DNA of 64,000 bases, taken from Apus apus. Lineage: Eukaryota; Chordata; Aves; Apodiformes; Apodidae. The notes under the pieces were generated by a model that saw only the letters and a list, made by a program, of their open reading frames with translations, was not told the DNA's origin and ran no database searches. Location of the stretch: positions 47,315,905 to 47,379,904 of the forward strand of contig NC_067312.1 in the NCBI RefSeq assembly GCF_020740795.1. Direction: 5' to 3'. This document shows, piece by piece, positions 25,941-38,600 of the stretch. Position 1 is the stretch's first letter. Every line of letters starts with the position of its first letter. A program made the translations under genes and the position numbers.

Positions 25941-28900
25941 GGTTGCATCCACCCTTGCACCTACCAGCTACCCTTAGCTCCTTTAGATCTCAGACTCTTA
26001 ATATATCCGATGACTTTAATAATATAAGGGCATGCCGTCTTTGACAGATGGCCGCTGCTGATAGACCTTCATGCAAACCCTCAGCAGTTTTGGATGCTTT
26101 GAACCAGAAAACCAAATGAACAGACTGAAAGAGAAAGCCTGCCAAAATATGGGTCAGTTATTCTTCATTATAGTCAGTAAATTCATATCAAAGCACCAGT
26201 TTATGCTATGAGGCATTTAATCAAATTCAGTGGAGTTTTCTCCTTGTTGCATGATAGCAACATTCCATCAGAGCAACCTGAGTTTCTATATGAAGCTTTG
26301 GATGTCTAAGGCTTTTAGAAAGAGCATTGGTTTGGAGTAGAAGTGACTGTAGAGGGCCGGTCAGAGGGCAGTTGCTCTGGACATGCATCAGAAAGAAGTT
26401 ACGACTCTTGGAATATTAAATAACTTTACGTGGTTGCAGGTAACTAATGCCCTAAATACTTTACATATTGTTGATAAGTCAAAATTGTCTGCTGACTGGG
26501 GCTTTAGACATGATGCTTCATTACTTAATGGAAAATGTAGTAGAGAGAAAATGAATTTGCTGCTACAAACCTGACATGGCCCGTGTCAAAACCATGTCGT
26601 GGAAGATGTCATAAGCAAAAGGTCTCTGGCAATGCAAAGTATAATTTATTACAAAATGTATCAGAGAACTGAAAAATTTGGGTTTGCAAGTTAATAAAAT
26701 AGAAGCAACTGGAAGATACACTAAAAATCCTCCACTTTATGACTTCAGATTGATATAACTGTGATAGTTTTTAATCACTATGTGCTATCCCTTTCATGTG
26801 TCTACAAACAAAGACCAGGGTTTCCCACCTGTGACCTGATTTGTAACAGTCTAAGGCACCACTCCTTAGCTGTCCTACATGTGTGCGTGTTGGCAGCTGC
26901 CCACAGGCTCCTGACCTGGTACAGTCCCCTACAGTGGACTTAACTCCCACCAGTGCTGGGGTAGGCAGCTTCAGACTCCTTGAGTGGTCCATGTCCCACT
27001 GTGGGCCTGTGTATTACAACTGGTAGTGGGATTTTGTGTGGCTCTCGGGAAACGTGAACAAGGTTCCATTTCTCTGGATCTTCTCCCAGCCTCAACTCTA
27101 TGCTCACTGCTGCCCCAAAGCAGAGGTGCAGAACAGCTGGGGCAGCCACAGTCCCTCCTCAGGTACAGGCTCTGTGCAGGGCACAGTCCTGGGACTTCCC
27201 AGCAGACCAGGTGTCAAGAGCTGTAGCTGCTGGCTCTGAGGATAAGGACTTGTGCGTCTGCTCACAAGCATGTTGTTCACAGTACGTTGTGTTCGAAAAG
27301 CACTTTCACTCTTGCAGAAAAATGTTTAAGCTACTGTAGCAGAGATAGAAAGGGAATGATGCCAGGTCTTTTTGTCTCATGCATTAAGATAAAGAAATGC
27401 AGAACATTCCAAGTAGTGTATTCAGTGTTACTACAAAAACCTGAAAGACCAGTATTCAGCCTAATCAATGAATCCTAGCTGAAGTACATGAGTCATCTGA
27501 ATTTGTGCAGATCTGGCTATTGTTCTTTTTTCTTCTAAGAGCTGAACTTCTTTCTCTGTTTTGCATGCTTTCGAAATCACCTATCACAAGGTCTCCTGGT
27601 ACTCCTTGATGCCAGATGGTTTGATTCTGATTAGCTGGCAGGGTTTTATTAGTGTTTTGTATTTGTATTATTTTTATTCCAAAGGAAATGTTTACTACTT
27701 ATAATCAATACTGAAAACAATGAACCATTAAAACTGGTGATTTATCTGTGAGCAAAGTGTTTCTACTGCAATTTGTACATCATATTGCTAACCAGGAGCA
27801 AATTATATAGGAAGCTCTAGCCTAACTAGTGTCATCAGATTCACTGTTAGCTTTTAAGTTTGTTTTCTAATGAAGCCTTAGCTTTTAGAGTATGCAGCTA
27901 TAATATTGTAGCCTAGGATTCAGGAGCAGTATTTACGTCTTAAAGTTAAGAGATCATTAAATAATACAATTTTTGTAATTCAGCTTTCATAACCTGCTCT
28001 GGCTGTGTTTGCCTATAGTTTAGTAACTATTGCAAGATGATCGCTGCTTTGTGTTCCTCATTTTCAGTGTCTTCTACATTTGCCACCACAGCTTATGTTA
28101 ACAGGTCTCAGCACAAATCGACTGGGCAGTAAATAAAGAAACAGGCTTGCAAAACTGCCATATTATCCAAAAGTGCTGTTTGTTTTACAAAACATTTCAC
28201 AAATACAAGGTTGCCAGAAACAAGGTGTTTTGGAAGATGTTTATGCCCCTTTCTCACAGAATGCTCTCTCTTGCCAATGCTTTAGCTATGGAATTGCTGG
28301 GTCTACCAATGTGACAGGAGATCAAGTAAAGAAGTTGGACATCCTTTCCAATGACCTGGTGATTAACATGCTCAAGTCATCCTTCAGTACATGTGTTATT
28401 GTGTCAGAAGAAAACAAAGATGCTGTGATAGTGGAAGCTGAAAAACGGGTTAGTAGCTTTAAAGGTTCTCCCTTCTTAATTTCAAATCAGCCTTTACAGG
28501 TGCATCGCTTCAGATCTGAGAAACTGAAACTGAACAAAAAAATTCAGAACATAGCTACTTTCCTGTATTGGCAAATGAAAGGGAGTGGGGGATGGGTGGA
28601 GAGAGTGTTAGTCAACATTTGTCCTTCCTGTTACTTCAGGACTGATGTTTGTAGTTGTTTTTTTTTTTCTCAGTTATTCAACCCCACATTCTTTTTCCCC
28701 CAACTTTTCCTAATTGTGGGGAAAACATTTCTTGTTTATTCCATCTGATCTCTGGAACTATGCTTTGAGTCAGTCAAGCTCTTTTGTAAAGTAGCTTTGT
28801 CAGTAGGACACTAAGGAGCTCTATGTGTAGGTCAAATTTCGAGTTCTTTAATTTAGGCAAATTCTCCTTGAAGCCCATGCAACAATGAAGCTAAAATATT

Positions 28901-31900
28901 TTTTACTTAATTATTATTATTCACAAGTCTGCATGAGCTTGTTCCTTTTTCCTAACTAATATTTTGGTGTGATCATGTAAAAATCTGAGTAAAAATTTTG
29001 TGAAAACAGACAACTAAAACATAATTTAGGAAGTATAAGAATGTTCTCCTTGTCAAAGCAGATCTCTCTCGCCCTCTTGAGAAATCTTCAGCATTGATTT
29101 TATAGGCATTGAATGAACAAATATTTCTCTAGATCTAAACAAATATTATTTTAGATCCTCAAATACCACTGAACGAAGCTCAGTGTTAATGGTTTTCTAT
29201 ACAAAATGTGAGCTAATATGGTGTTTTTAGCAAAATTCTTTCCCACAATTCATACCTGTGGAGTAGAGCATTACTGGACTTAAAGAAGTTTCATGGAAGC
29301 AGAGCCTGTAGTGATAGCAGAAGAGGTAATGGTTTTAAACTGAAAGAGGGTAGATTTAAACTAGATGCCACAAAGAAATTCTTTACAATGAGGGTGGTGA
29401 AACCTTGGAACAGGTTGCCTGGAGGTGCCCCATCCCTGGAAAGATACAAAGTCAGGTTGGATGGAGCTCTGAGCAACCTGATCTAGTTGAAGATGTTCCT
29501 GCCCATGGCAGTGGGGTTGGACTAGATGACCATTAAAGGCCCTATCCAACCCCAGCTATTCTATGATTCTAATAAAATTAAAAACAAATAAACACTGTTG
29601 TCACATATGATTACCAAAATGACTGTAGATAAAATAAGGGGGAAACAAGCTATTTAAAAGGCACAATTGATTCAGCTGTTTTCCCTATACTGGCAATTTC
29701 CTATACCTACAGGAATCCTTAATATAGCAATAGGCAGGGACTGTTCTTTTTTTTGGGCGGGAGGAAACTCACAAAAACCCAGGATAAGATCACAGACTTA
29801 CCAAAGTAATTTCTGAACATCTGTCCATTCAGACATATGAAAAGCATAGCATGTGCATGTCAGGTGTTAAAGGCCTTATTCATCTCTCTAATTTTAGCTC
29901 TACATCAAAAAGACTGATTTTCTTAATTTGTCTTTTTCCTTATAATTCAGAAAGTTGCTTTGTTAGAGATTAAAAAGTGTAGCCTAAATGGTAGATATTG
30001 TGAGATGTCTGTCAAAATGGATCAGCATTAATTAAATAGATGAAGCTAAACTAATAAAGAAAAAGTAGTCTCTCTCTCTCTCTCTCTTTTTTTTTTTTTT
30101 TTTTTACTACTCAGAATTGTGTAGGAAAACTTCACCTTTTCCATGTCATCATCTATTTCTTACTTTAAAGATTTCTCAGCTTATGCTGTGGTGCAAATCA
30201 CACAGTTGTAATGAAAAACAAAACCTGTGCCGAAGAATTTCTAACATTTTAATTAAGTTCCTTTGCAATCTGTAAAAGTATTTCTGTTTATATTGTTTTG
30301 AAAGTCTCTGGGAAAATTTACCTACTGAAGTATTTTTGTTTGGAGGAAGTGGGTAAATAATGTCACTAATCTAGTTGTTCCCTCTTCTGTATTTTCTAGG
30401 GCAAATACATTGTCTGCATAGACCCTCTAGATGGCTCATCAAACATTGACTGTCTTGTTTCCATTGGGACCATCTTTGCCATCTATAGGAAGGTAAAATG
30501 CTTTCATGTAGGAAAGAAAAGCCTATTATAGTGCACCTTTTGATGAAATATAATTGCATGTGAAGACTTAATAAAATCTGACTAAACTTGTTTGTGAAAT
30601 GGACTTTCAGGACCAGCTCTAAGTTAAATCTGCTATTTAACAGACACTTGTGTAAAACAATTATGAGGGATTTGCTTTACCCTCTTAGAAGATGATATAC
30701 CCATATGTACATGGAAGTCTGGCCAATATTTAATTAGCCAGCTAAAGGAATTACCCTTTAGAAACAAATCAGGTCTTAGATTTCCTTAATATTTGTGCTG
30801 AGACAAAATACCATGTGTTGGGGAATGTGCTTTCTGCATCTTGTTCTCTGCACTAATAAGTCCTGTTACCCTGAGGACAGGCTTCAAACACAAACCAGAG
30901 CTGAAACATGGCATGTACATTTGAAGTTTCTCACTCTGAAAGGCAGAAAACTTGTCTGAAGGAACTTGAAATACTGGACTTACGTGTCATAAGATGGGGG
31001 AAAAGTAAGTCAGAGAAAACACACCCAACCATCCATCTCAATAATCTTTTGTGTGTTGTCATACATCCCAAAGTCAGTACTTCCGGCTTCATTTTTGTGT
31101 GAAGCAAAAGAAAACAAAAAGAATCCCAAGTACTTTTGATCAGGTGTGAACTCCATGAGTCATATTTCATTGCTTGCTTTTCAACTGTGCCTCTGAATTT
31201 TCCTCTGAGCTGTGTTCATCATCACCTACAAAGAGGTACAGAGCTCTATATTATCTCTTTAATCCTTTCCTGCTTCCTGCATTCCAACTAGGCTTATACA
31301 GGAGCATTTCCAGATCAATGTGTTTGTCTCCATATAATTTGTATTAGTGTGTTCAATAGGAATCTCAGTTGTGGGTCATGGAAGCAGTTGTGCCACCTCA
31401 TGCATGGATATAGAGTAGAACACCATCCCTCTCCCGGAGAGTCCCGTTATGTACCAACTATGGAAACAAAGTAAAGTTGACTATGCTCCTTTTTATCCTA
31501 GGTGTCCCCTGATGAACCTTCTGGGAAAGATGCTTTACAACCTGGGCGTAACCTTGTGGCAGCTGGTTATGCTCTCTATGGGAGTGCCACAATGTTGGTA
31601 CTGGCCACTTCTGCTGGAGGTGTCAACTGTTTCATGCTGGATCCGGTGAGAGTGTCTTCTCTTTCTCTGTTTCCTTATTCGGGATATAACTGTCTATAAA
31701 AACTGTTTGTCCCCCCAAAAATCAAACAATGGAGCAATTTTCAAGCTAACGTGGAGAAATGAAGTACACTTAATAACCCATCAGGTAGTAATGTCAAGAG
31801 ATTTTTGTGTTCTGCCTGCCCACTGTAGCAGTGCTATCTGTGCCTCAACAACGGGAGGACAGAAGAGTTAGTGAAGCAAATACACAGGATGTGCCAAATC

Positions 31901-34900
31901 ATGTGATACTTAAAGTGAACTGTTTTCTGGAGTGCAGAATGCCCTTAAAGACTCATTTGTATTTTCCTTAATGCTAGGACCTTAGTAAACCTGAGAAGCA
32001 GAAATAATTAACCTCCTTCTGTGTTTTCAGATCCCACTGTGATGTGTGAAAGAGTAAGTGACATGTGTGGGCATGTTTGATGTTGTAGCATGCACTGACC
32101 ATATGAGTTTTCAAATAAAAGTCATAGCGATCATAGCAGAATGTAGTTTGCTCTAGTGACCTTTTTTTTAGTAGTCAATTAGTCAAGCTGTCCCACTCGC
32201 CAGTGTTAATTTTTTAGAACCTGTAGTGAGCAAGCAACAGGAAATACAATTTGTTGCCCCCTGTTAAGTACCTACTTAAGTAACTGCATGTATTTTTGTC
32301 TATATTCAGAGACCAGATTTTACTTGGAGCATGCATGCATATTATTTTGTTTATTTTAGCACTCATTGGGAAATCTACTGTAGAGAAAACTGAACAGACC
32401 AGCTCTTGGTTACAGAGGCTGACTCTCTTGACTTGAGGCTTCCAGTTAGCCCAAGCTAAGATACACTGGAACTTGTCTATAGCTATTTGAAGATGGTAAT
32501 GCATTGCTTCAACCAGCACTCTCAGTTTCCAAACTCCACAGAGCAATACTTCTGTTTTAAATCTAGCAGAAGAGTGGAGAACTAAACAAACATACAAACA
32601 ACAGCATTTTTTGGCATAGAAAAGTGAGAGAGAGCTGGGAAGGAAGAAGCTTGCATGATCTCCGGATTCATGCTTGCCCTGGGTTTCATGGATAAAAAAA
32701 CCTTCACATCTAGACTGTGAATGCCACTTTTTCGTAGGTACTGAATTATTAAAGAAAGTGGCAGCTGTAGTAAATTATTTGTAAATTGTGTATATGATTG
32801 TTTTTTAACTTAGCTTGTAAATAAATGAGCAATTAATGTTAACAAATAGTTTTTCTTTCTTATTGTTAGGCAATTGGAGAGTTCATTTTGGTTGACAGGG
32901 ATGTGAAAATCAAAAAGAAGGGAAATATCTACAGTCTCAATGAAGGCTATGCTAAATACTTCGATCCTGCAGTCACAGAGTATCTCAAAAAGAAGAAATT
33001 TCCTGAGGTAAAAGATGCTGTTTCAAAGAAATTTTCTGGGGACAAGCAACACTCACAATTTCCAGCTTTACCATCCTGTCTTATGTACTGGTCTGAGCTT
33101 GCTTTCCTTTCTTGTGTATTTGAAAATGTATCTTCATGTAGGACTGATAATTAGAGCCACAGTTGATGAGACCAGATAATTTCACCATCCTTCAGTACTG
33201 CACTGCACCTCTTTTTTTTTTTTAATTATTATTTTTATTTTATCTTCCTTCCTGGCTGGAGTCCTCAGTAACGGTGCTGGAGGCAAAACTGGGTGATTGG
33301 TAGTCAAGTGGATAGGGAGTCGCATCTGGCAATGAAGAAATTTGATCAAAAAGTTTGTTAGATTGCTACTTCCACACTGCAGTGTCAGAATAGAGGGAAA
33401 GCTGAGTGCAGATGGCAGTGGGTCACTGCTCAGAGGTGACACAAGCTGGGTCCTCAGGGAGTCTCTCACCTGAAAAAGTCCACTTTGTGGTTGTGCAGCC
33501 TTCTGGTGTCAGGAGGCCTGAAGCTGTAAGGAGTGCCCATAAAAATCATGTCTGTTCTCATGCCTTACACATGTCATCACCAGAGATACTATGTCAACAA
33601 TGAAATGCAAACATATACTATGGTTAAGTGATTGTCTCCCTTACTGACTTCCTGATCATGCTTTGAACAAGACTAGTATTTTCATCTGGCATCTTGCCAG
33701 GCTTAAGATGTTATTTAGATATTAAAATGTATTCTCTAGCGTATAATAAAGAAAGTAATACCTGTAGCCAACTATTAACCTTTCCTTAGCAAAAAATAGT
33801 AGAAGTAGGAAAGACTGCTTCTTTTGATCCTTGATATTTTTTTCTGCTACGAAACTAAAAACCCAGCATCAATTCCTAGCACTTCATCTTTTTGCTGCTA
33901 GAAATGCAGTGTTTTCCAAGGGTTAGATCTCTGATTGAGAGCTGAGATGCATTTTCTGTTGTTGGCACTACCATTAATCTATCCTGAAACCTTCTGTCAG
34001 TCCTTTTCCTTGTATTTTCCCAATTAGAAAATAAAGAGGAAAATGAAATTTTCTCAAAAACCAGTCTGAATTTTATAAATTAATCACAATATGAAGGAGT
34101 CAGGGGCATAAGATTAACCTGGTGTACTCAAAAGTTACATCGATTTAAATGTCTTTCTGTAGGATGGCAGTTCACCATATGGTGGGAGGTACATAGGATC
34201 TATGGTGGCTGATGTGCATCGCACACTGGTATATGGAGGAATCTTTCTGTATCCTGCTAACTCCAAAAGTCCCAAAGGAAAGGTAAATGCAAATAAGCCC
34301 AATTATAGAAAATGTTACATCATCTAGGTGTTGCAGATCAGTATTTTAATTGCAGAACATGTGTTTTATAACTTGGTAGCTTGCACCTCTGGTATGCAGG
34401 TATGGACACCCTTTACACACTGTCACAAGTGGCAGCAACTTGTCAGACACCTATTGTAGGGCTGCTGGTAGCCTGTTTCAACTGCACCCACTTCTCTTTA
34501 TACCCAAACATGTTCAGATTATGGAATGTACCAGGGGATGTGCTGTTCAAAGAGGCTTCACTGTACCATCTCAGAGCAAACTGCTGGCCCAGTCACACGA
34601 AAAATTACAAAGCAATATGAATAACCCACATTACTTTGAGATTCCTGTTACAAGCTAGTATGTAAGAAGCCTAAACATAGTGCACCCCTTATGAGAAGCT
34701 CTGCTGAATCAAAAAAAACATGCATCTTGTGCTTGGTAACATTGCCTCATCTGGAGGAACGATGCCTGGCTGCCTCTGCCAGGTCAACAGTCAGTCAGGG
34801 AAGATCACACAGGTACAGGCTGACAAGGGGATTGTTTATTCAGCAAAGACCTTTCATCTCTTTTGTAATTGTCTGTAAATTATTGCTTCAGGTTGCAGAT

Positions 34901-35452
34901 AAGATGCAGTTATCCATTAGAAAACCTAATAGAACACTCAGGGGCAATGTTTTTCTTTCTTTTACACAGGCCTGTGTGGTCTGCTGCCTTGTTAAAGGTT
35001 GGATCTTACATACGAGCTTTATCTCTGTGTGCACAATTGCATGAGCTATGAAGAAAGCACTTAAATTGGGCATATCCAGCATTCACTGTGTTTTGTTTAA
35101 AAGAAACATCCACACAATTTCATTCTTGAGTCAAGGTTTATATCAAATAGGGAGCACTTGGAGTGTTGATTGGTTTAAAATCAAATGCCAAATATATTTA
35201 CATTTAACAATTGTCAGCTTTCCCTCAGCTGACCTTACCATTTTGATTTTTGTCTTCTAGCTGAGACTGCTCTACGAATGCAATCCTATGGCCTTTGTTA
35301 TTGAGAAGGCTGGGGGAGTAGCAACAACTGGGCAGCAATCAATACTGGATATAGTCCCTGAGGATATCCACCAAAGAGTGCCTGTTGTCTTGGGATCTCC
35401 TGACGATGTGAAGGAGTACCTTGAGATAGTCAAGAAGCATTCAGCTAAGTAA
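25613..35452 (+). CDS. FBP1: Fructose-1,6-bisphosphatase 1 (liver isozyme), seven coding exons
   Basis: Encodes a 339-residue cytosolic enzyme that hydrolyses fructose 1,6-bisphosphate to fructose 6-phosphate, the regulated late step of gluconeogenesis. The CDS joins 25613-25782, 28286-28448, 30400-30492, 31502-31645, 32870-33007, 34163-34282 and 35261-35452; every junction is GT-AG and in frame. Visible landmarks (Met = 1): AMP loop G27-T28-G29-E30, dynamic loop about 53-73, metal ligands D75, E98, E99, D119, D122 and E282, substrate residues N214, Y217, R245 and Y246, and AMP contacts K113, Y114 and R141. E21 and Q70 match the liver isozyme, as does the C-terminal KHSAK. The start ATG has a strong Kozak context (gccaccATGA). 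The human protein has 338 residues; the extra one lies in exon 4. FBP2 follows downstream in the same orientation. Confidence 0.97.
28286..28448 (+). CDS. FBP1: FBP1 coding exon 2
   Basis: Encodes residues 57-111 after a ctttag acceptor. It contains [17 protein letters not shown], with Gln70 (human Gln69, liver type), metal ligand D75 and the acidic pair SEEN (E98, E99). It ends in EKR before a slightly unusual donor, CGG|gttagt. Confidence 0.95.
29300..29571 (+). mobile_element. CR1 3'-end fragment in FBP1 intron 2
   Basis: Contains gtaatggttttaaactgaaagagg-type CR1 sequence, the PRDGAP-region equivalent, gttggatggagctctgagcaacc, and the end ctattctatgattct. It is in the same orientation as FBP1 and about 830 bp upstream of exon 3. 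Confidence 0.9.
30069..30105 (+). repeat. (TC)n-(T)n simple repeat in FBP1 intron 2
   Basis: About nine TC units run into 19 T, giving an unbroken 37-base pyrimidine tract followed by ACTACTCAG (CAG at 30112-30114). It lies about 285 bp before exon 3. Confidence 0.9.
30400..30492 (+). CDS. FBP1: FBP1 coding exon 3
   Basis: Encodes residues 112-142. It holds the FBPase signature [10 protein letters not shown] (D119 and D122 bind metal), the AMP-binding pair K113-Y114 at its start, and Arg141 (human Arg140) near its end in IYRK. The acceptor is ttctag and the donor AAG|gtaaaa. Confidence 0.96.
31502..31645 (+). CDS. FBP1: FBP1 coding exon 4
   Basis: Encodes residues 143-190, with [21 protein letters not shown] and FMLDP. 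The exon is 144 bp, one codon longer than the 141 bp in FBP2 here and in the human genes. The extra residue is in the loop A-T-S-A-G-G-V, where human FBP1 has A-M-D-C-G-V. Gly150 replaces the usual Glu of SEKDALQ. Confidence 0.95.
32870..33007 (+). CDS. FBP1: FBP1 coding exon 5
   Basis: Encodes residues 191-236, starting [11 protein letters not shown]. It includes the basic run KIKKKGN and the substrate-binding stretch YSLNEGY (N214, Y217), and ends KKFPE. The acceptor is tgttag and the donor GAG|gtaaaa. Confidence 0.96.
34163..34282 (+). CDS. FBP1: FBP1 coding exon 6
   Basis: Encodes residues 237-276. It contains [19 protein letters not shown], with Arg245, equivalent to human Arg243, which reaches into the neighbouring subunit's active site. 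Human Ala242, just before it, is Gly here. The exon ends SPKGK before donor AAG|gtaaat. Confidence 0.95.
35261..35452 (+). CDS. FBP1: FBP1 coding exon 7 (C-terminal)
   Basis: Encodes residues 277-339 and the TAA stop. It starts [12 protein letters not shown], with metal ligand E282 (human Glu280), and ends KKHSAK. The acceptor is cttctag. Confidence 0.96.
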   Translation: MRLLYECNPMAFVIEKAGGVATTGQQSILDIVPEDIHQRVPVVLGSPDDVKEYLEIVKKHSAK

Positions 35453-35629
35453 AGAAAGCCTGCTGGAGTCACTGTACAGATGGGGATAAATGTCTTACAG
35501 CTGAACCAAATAACACACTGCAGTACTGCAAGACAGAACTCTCTGTAGCAAGATAGCAAATGAGCCATATTTTAATAAGATTTTTTTTTTAAGTGAAATC
35601 TTGTGCAATTGTGTTGTGCAATGACAGGC

Positions 35630-35659
35630 ATTAAAATGTTGCATTAAAGGAAGCATTAA
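35630..35659 (+). terminator. Candidate FBP1 polyadenylation signals (ATTAAA)
   Basis: Three ATTAAA hexamers, at 35630, 35643 and 35654, lie about 180-205 bp after the FBP1 stop codon. ATTAAA is the most common variant of the polyadenylation signal. No AATAAA is nearer to the stop. Confidence 0.5.
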
Positions 35660-38600
35660 AAGTAAAAGCAAGGGAAAAATATGTTTGCTTTTATCATTTG
35701 TGATTGCACAAAAGATACTGTACTATAAGGAAATACTGTGCTGAATTCAATAACTAGGGGAAGTCTTAGCTTTCTCAGGAAAGCTACAGACTGTCACCAG
35801 AATATCTGACTCTATACTCTTCCAAAATGCTTGAGGGGATCTCTTCTAGTGAGTGTGACCTTTCTAGATCAGTCTCTAGTTCTTTGGCAGTACGTAGAAA
35901 TGCTAACATGGACACCTTTGCACATTTTTTCTAAGCCCAAGAAATTACTTGCTGTACTTCAATCTGGACTTCTTCTGACTGAGAATTAACTTTTGTGAAA
36001 CATGTACCTTAGTGTATGTTAATTCTGACACACACTGTTAATATTGCCAGTTGGCACTCTGTCAGATTCAGTAACACAAGGATGGAAAATGATGCTTTGA
36101 AGGTTTATTTTGAATTGGAGAAAGAACATGTGTAGACAGCTTGGTACCACTCTGCTGTGGTGAGCTGGCTGTCTTTGCCAGAAATTAACCTGCTTGCTTG
36201 ATGAAAAAATGAACCTGTACAGTGTTAGTAACCACCACTGGGTGTTCTTTGTGTTATTTTGGGAGCGTGCATTACCATGGGAAAGGATTCTGCTTCACAA
36301 GCAGAAGAAAAATTGTGAACACCATGAAGGATAACGACATTTAACATGCTGATTCAGAGCATGCTTCTGGGAACACGACATTGGTGCCTGGGAGCTAGGA
36401 GGGCTGTCCACCTGTCTGGGTACAGTTCATGGCAGTGACTTTTTTAATCAGTCGAAATCTGCAAATCTTTGACATTTTTCATGGACCACTCACCTTTGCC
36501 AAACTCAAAGGAACAAGTGAATGTTACTGTTGGGTAGACTGCCACTGGTCTGGAACAAGCCATGGTTCAAGACACACAGTGAGTGGTCTGTGAGCCCCTG
36601 TCTAGGGGTGCAATGAGCTGTAAACCTGCCTGTCTGAGGATTTTGCATTCATCAGTGCAGACAGCCCGTCTGAACTTGGTTCTTCTCATAAAGAGAGAGT
36701 AAAAGATTGTGGGGGGATCTTAAGATGGCAATGCAAAGGGCATGCTCTCTGAGGAGTCACACACAAAAAACCTCATGTTCTGATACTGGTTGTGTTTGGT
36801 GTATTTGAAGACATACTGGCAAACCTTAATTGGATGTATGTATGTGTCTGTTCTCCAAAGTGATAGGGGACAAGGCCTTTCTGGCAGGGACTGCATGGCC
36901 TGATTTCTGCTGAAAGTGCTGTTTCTGATGGGGCTTTCTTAGTGAATACAGGGATTTCTGGGACCTTAAAGGACTGGGACAGTCCTGGCAACCATCTCCA
37001 ATGAGCTATTGTTCTGCTTGTGCACTTGCTTTTCACACTGCAAGGGCCCTAAGTGTGGCCCTGGGCAGCATCTGGCTCATCTATGGGCCAAACTCTATTC
37101 TGGGAAACTAGCAAACCATGGCATACATACTTTGTCTGATACATCCTTGCAAAATCAGGCACCCCACAAACATCAACCCTACGGTATGCTGCCTAATTTC
37201 TGATTAATGCCCTGCTGGGAGAAGGCTCAAAGCTACATCTCCCAGTGTGATGCCGTTGTTGCCAGTCTAGGGGCTAGCCTGGAAGGAGCAGGTTTACTGG
37301 CCCCAGGGGTGAGCCCTGTGCTGTGACAGGGGAGAGGACTTTGTGTGACTGGCAGAAAGTGGTGGGAGAGCTGGGGGACTCCTGTGGCCCAGGCCAGACT
37401 GCTCTTGTGCTGGCACCAGTGTGGCTTCCTCTGCCTCTTCATGTGAGCAGCTAATCACTGGCATATGGTCCTGCTCTTGCCTTTGCAAAAGAAAAAAAAA
37501 TGCGGCCTTTGCATCTGTTTTGTCTTTTTGATGTGATTTCAAAAGAAACAAGCCAGTCTCTCTCCGTTTTTTATGAGAAGTGAAGGTGCTAGGAGTGGCT
37601 GGAGATGCCTACCTTGCACACTGAAACACTTCCCAAAGGAATTGCATATTCCTATCCCGCGCATTTCCTTCCCTGCTTGATCTGGCACATACCCCACAAC
37701 ATTTTAAAAGGCTCCAAGCTCACTGAATCAGCTACAGCAGGCAGCATGCTGAGAAGTTCTCTAAACCCCTCTGAAGTTCTGTATGCTGCTCCTAGAGAAA
37801 AAGCATGTGACTGCTGTCATGCACAATGTTTTTAGATCCTTAAGTTTTTAATTCAGCCTGTGACCAGAGGCATAGCTGGATGCAATTTTCTGTTTAATAT
37901 ACTAAGCAGGGAATAGTTGGAAGCTCTTACAGCTTTTTTTCTGGCTTTCCATATATCAGTTTGGATTACGCTACTTCACCAATCTGTTCACACAACTTAA
38001 TAAGCAGTATCCACAGCAGACATTTTTGTCTAGTTGTGGTGGTTCCTTGGCTGTATTCCATCCTCGACCTCTTCAGCAAACCCTGGGCTGCATAGATCTA
38101 TTTTTAAGGCACTATACTGGCATCGGGTAAAGGTTATAGTAGGAAAGGCAATACTGCCTGTGATTGCTAGATCGTTTTCCAGTGTTTTGGTTTTGCCTGT
38201 AGTCTAACATTTTATTAGTAAGAAATTTTCACATTTTGAGCTGCATTTTCTTTCTATCTGTAATATGCAGGGCCACATTTGAATGGCACAGCTGTGTAGC
38301 CACAAGTGGGGGGAACTATTCTTCAGCCTCCTTCCACAGCCCCACTTTCCAGAACTCACCCCACCAGCCGATGCCAGGCAAGAGGAAGGGTTTGTCACAG
38401 CATCTGCCTTTGATTCCCACTGCAGTACTACCTACCTACAGCCCTGCTCAAGGGCTGAACTGCGACATTTGCTGAAAGGTCGCTTGCTCCAATTTCAGCT
38501 GGCACCATCCAAGTGGCTAACATTTCAAATCAGTTCGAAGAGGTATCACCTTTAAGGCACTGGGCGTGCCTATAAGCCAGTGGAAATGTGAATCATCCCT

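Noticed and set aside
28173-28748. 191-codon open frame on the + strand as a separate gene
   Set aside because: It is FBP1 exon 2 read through into both introns; acceptor and donor sites define the true exon as 28286-28448.
35272-35568. 98-codon open frame on the - strand
   Set aside because: Antisense of FBP1 exon 7 and its 3' UTR.
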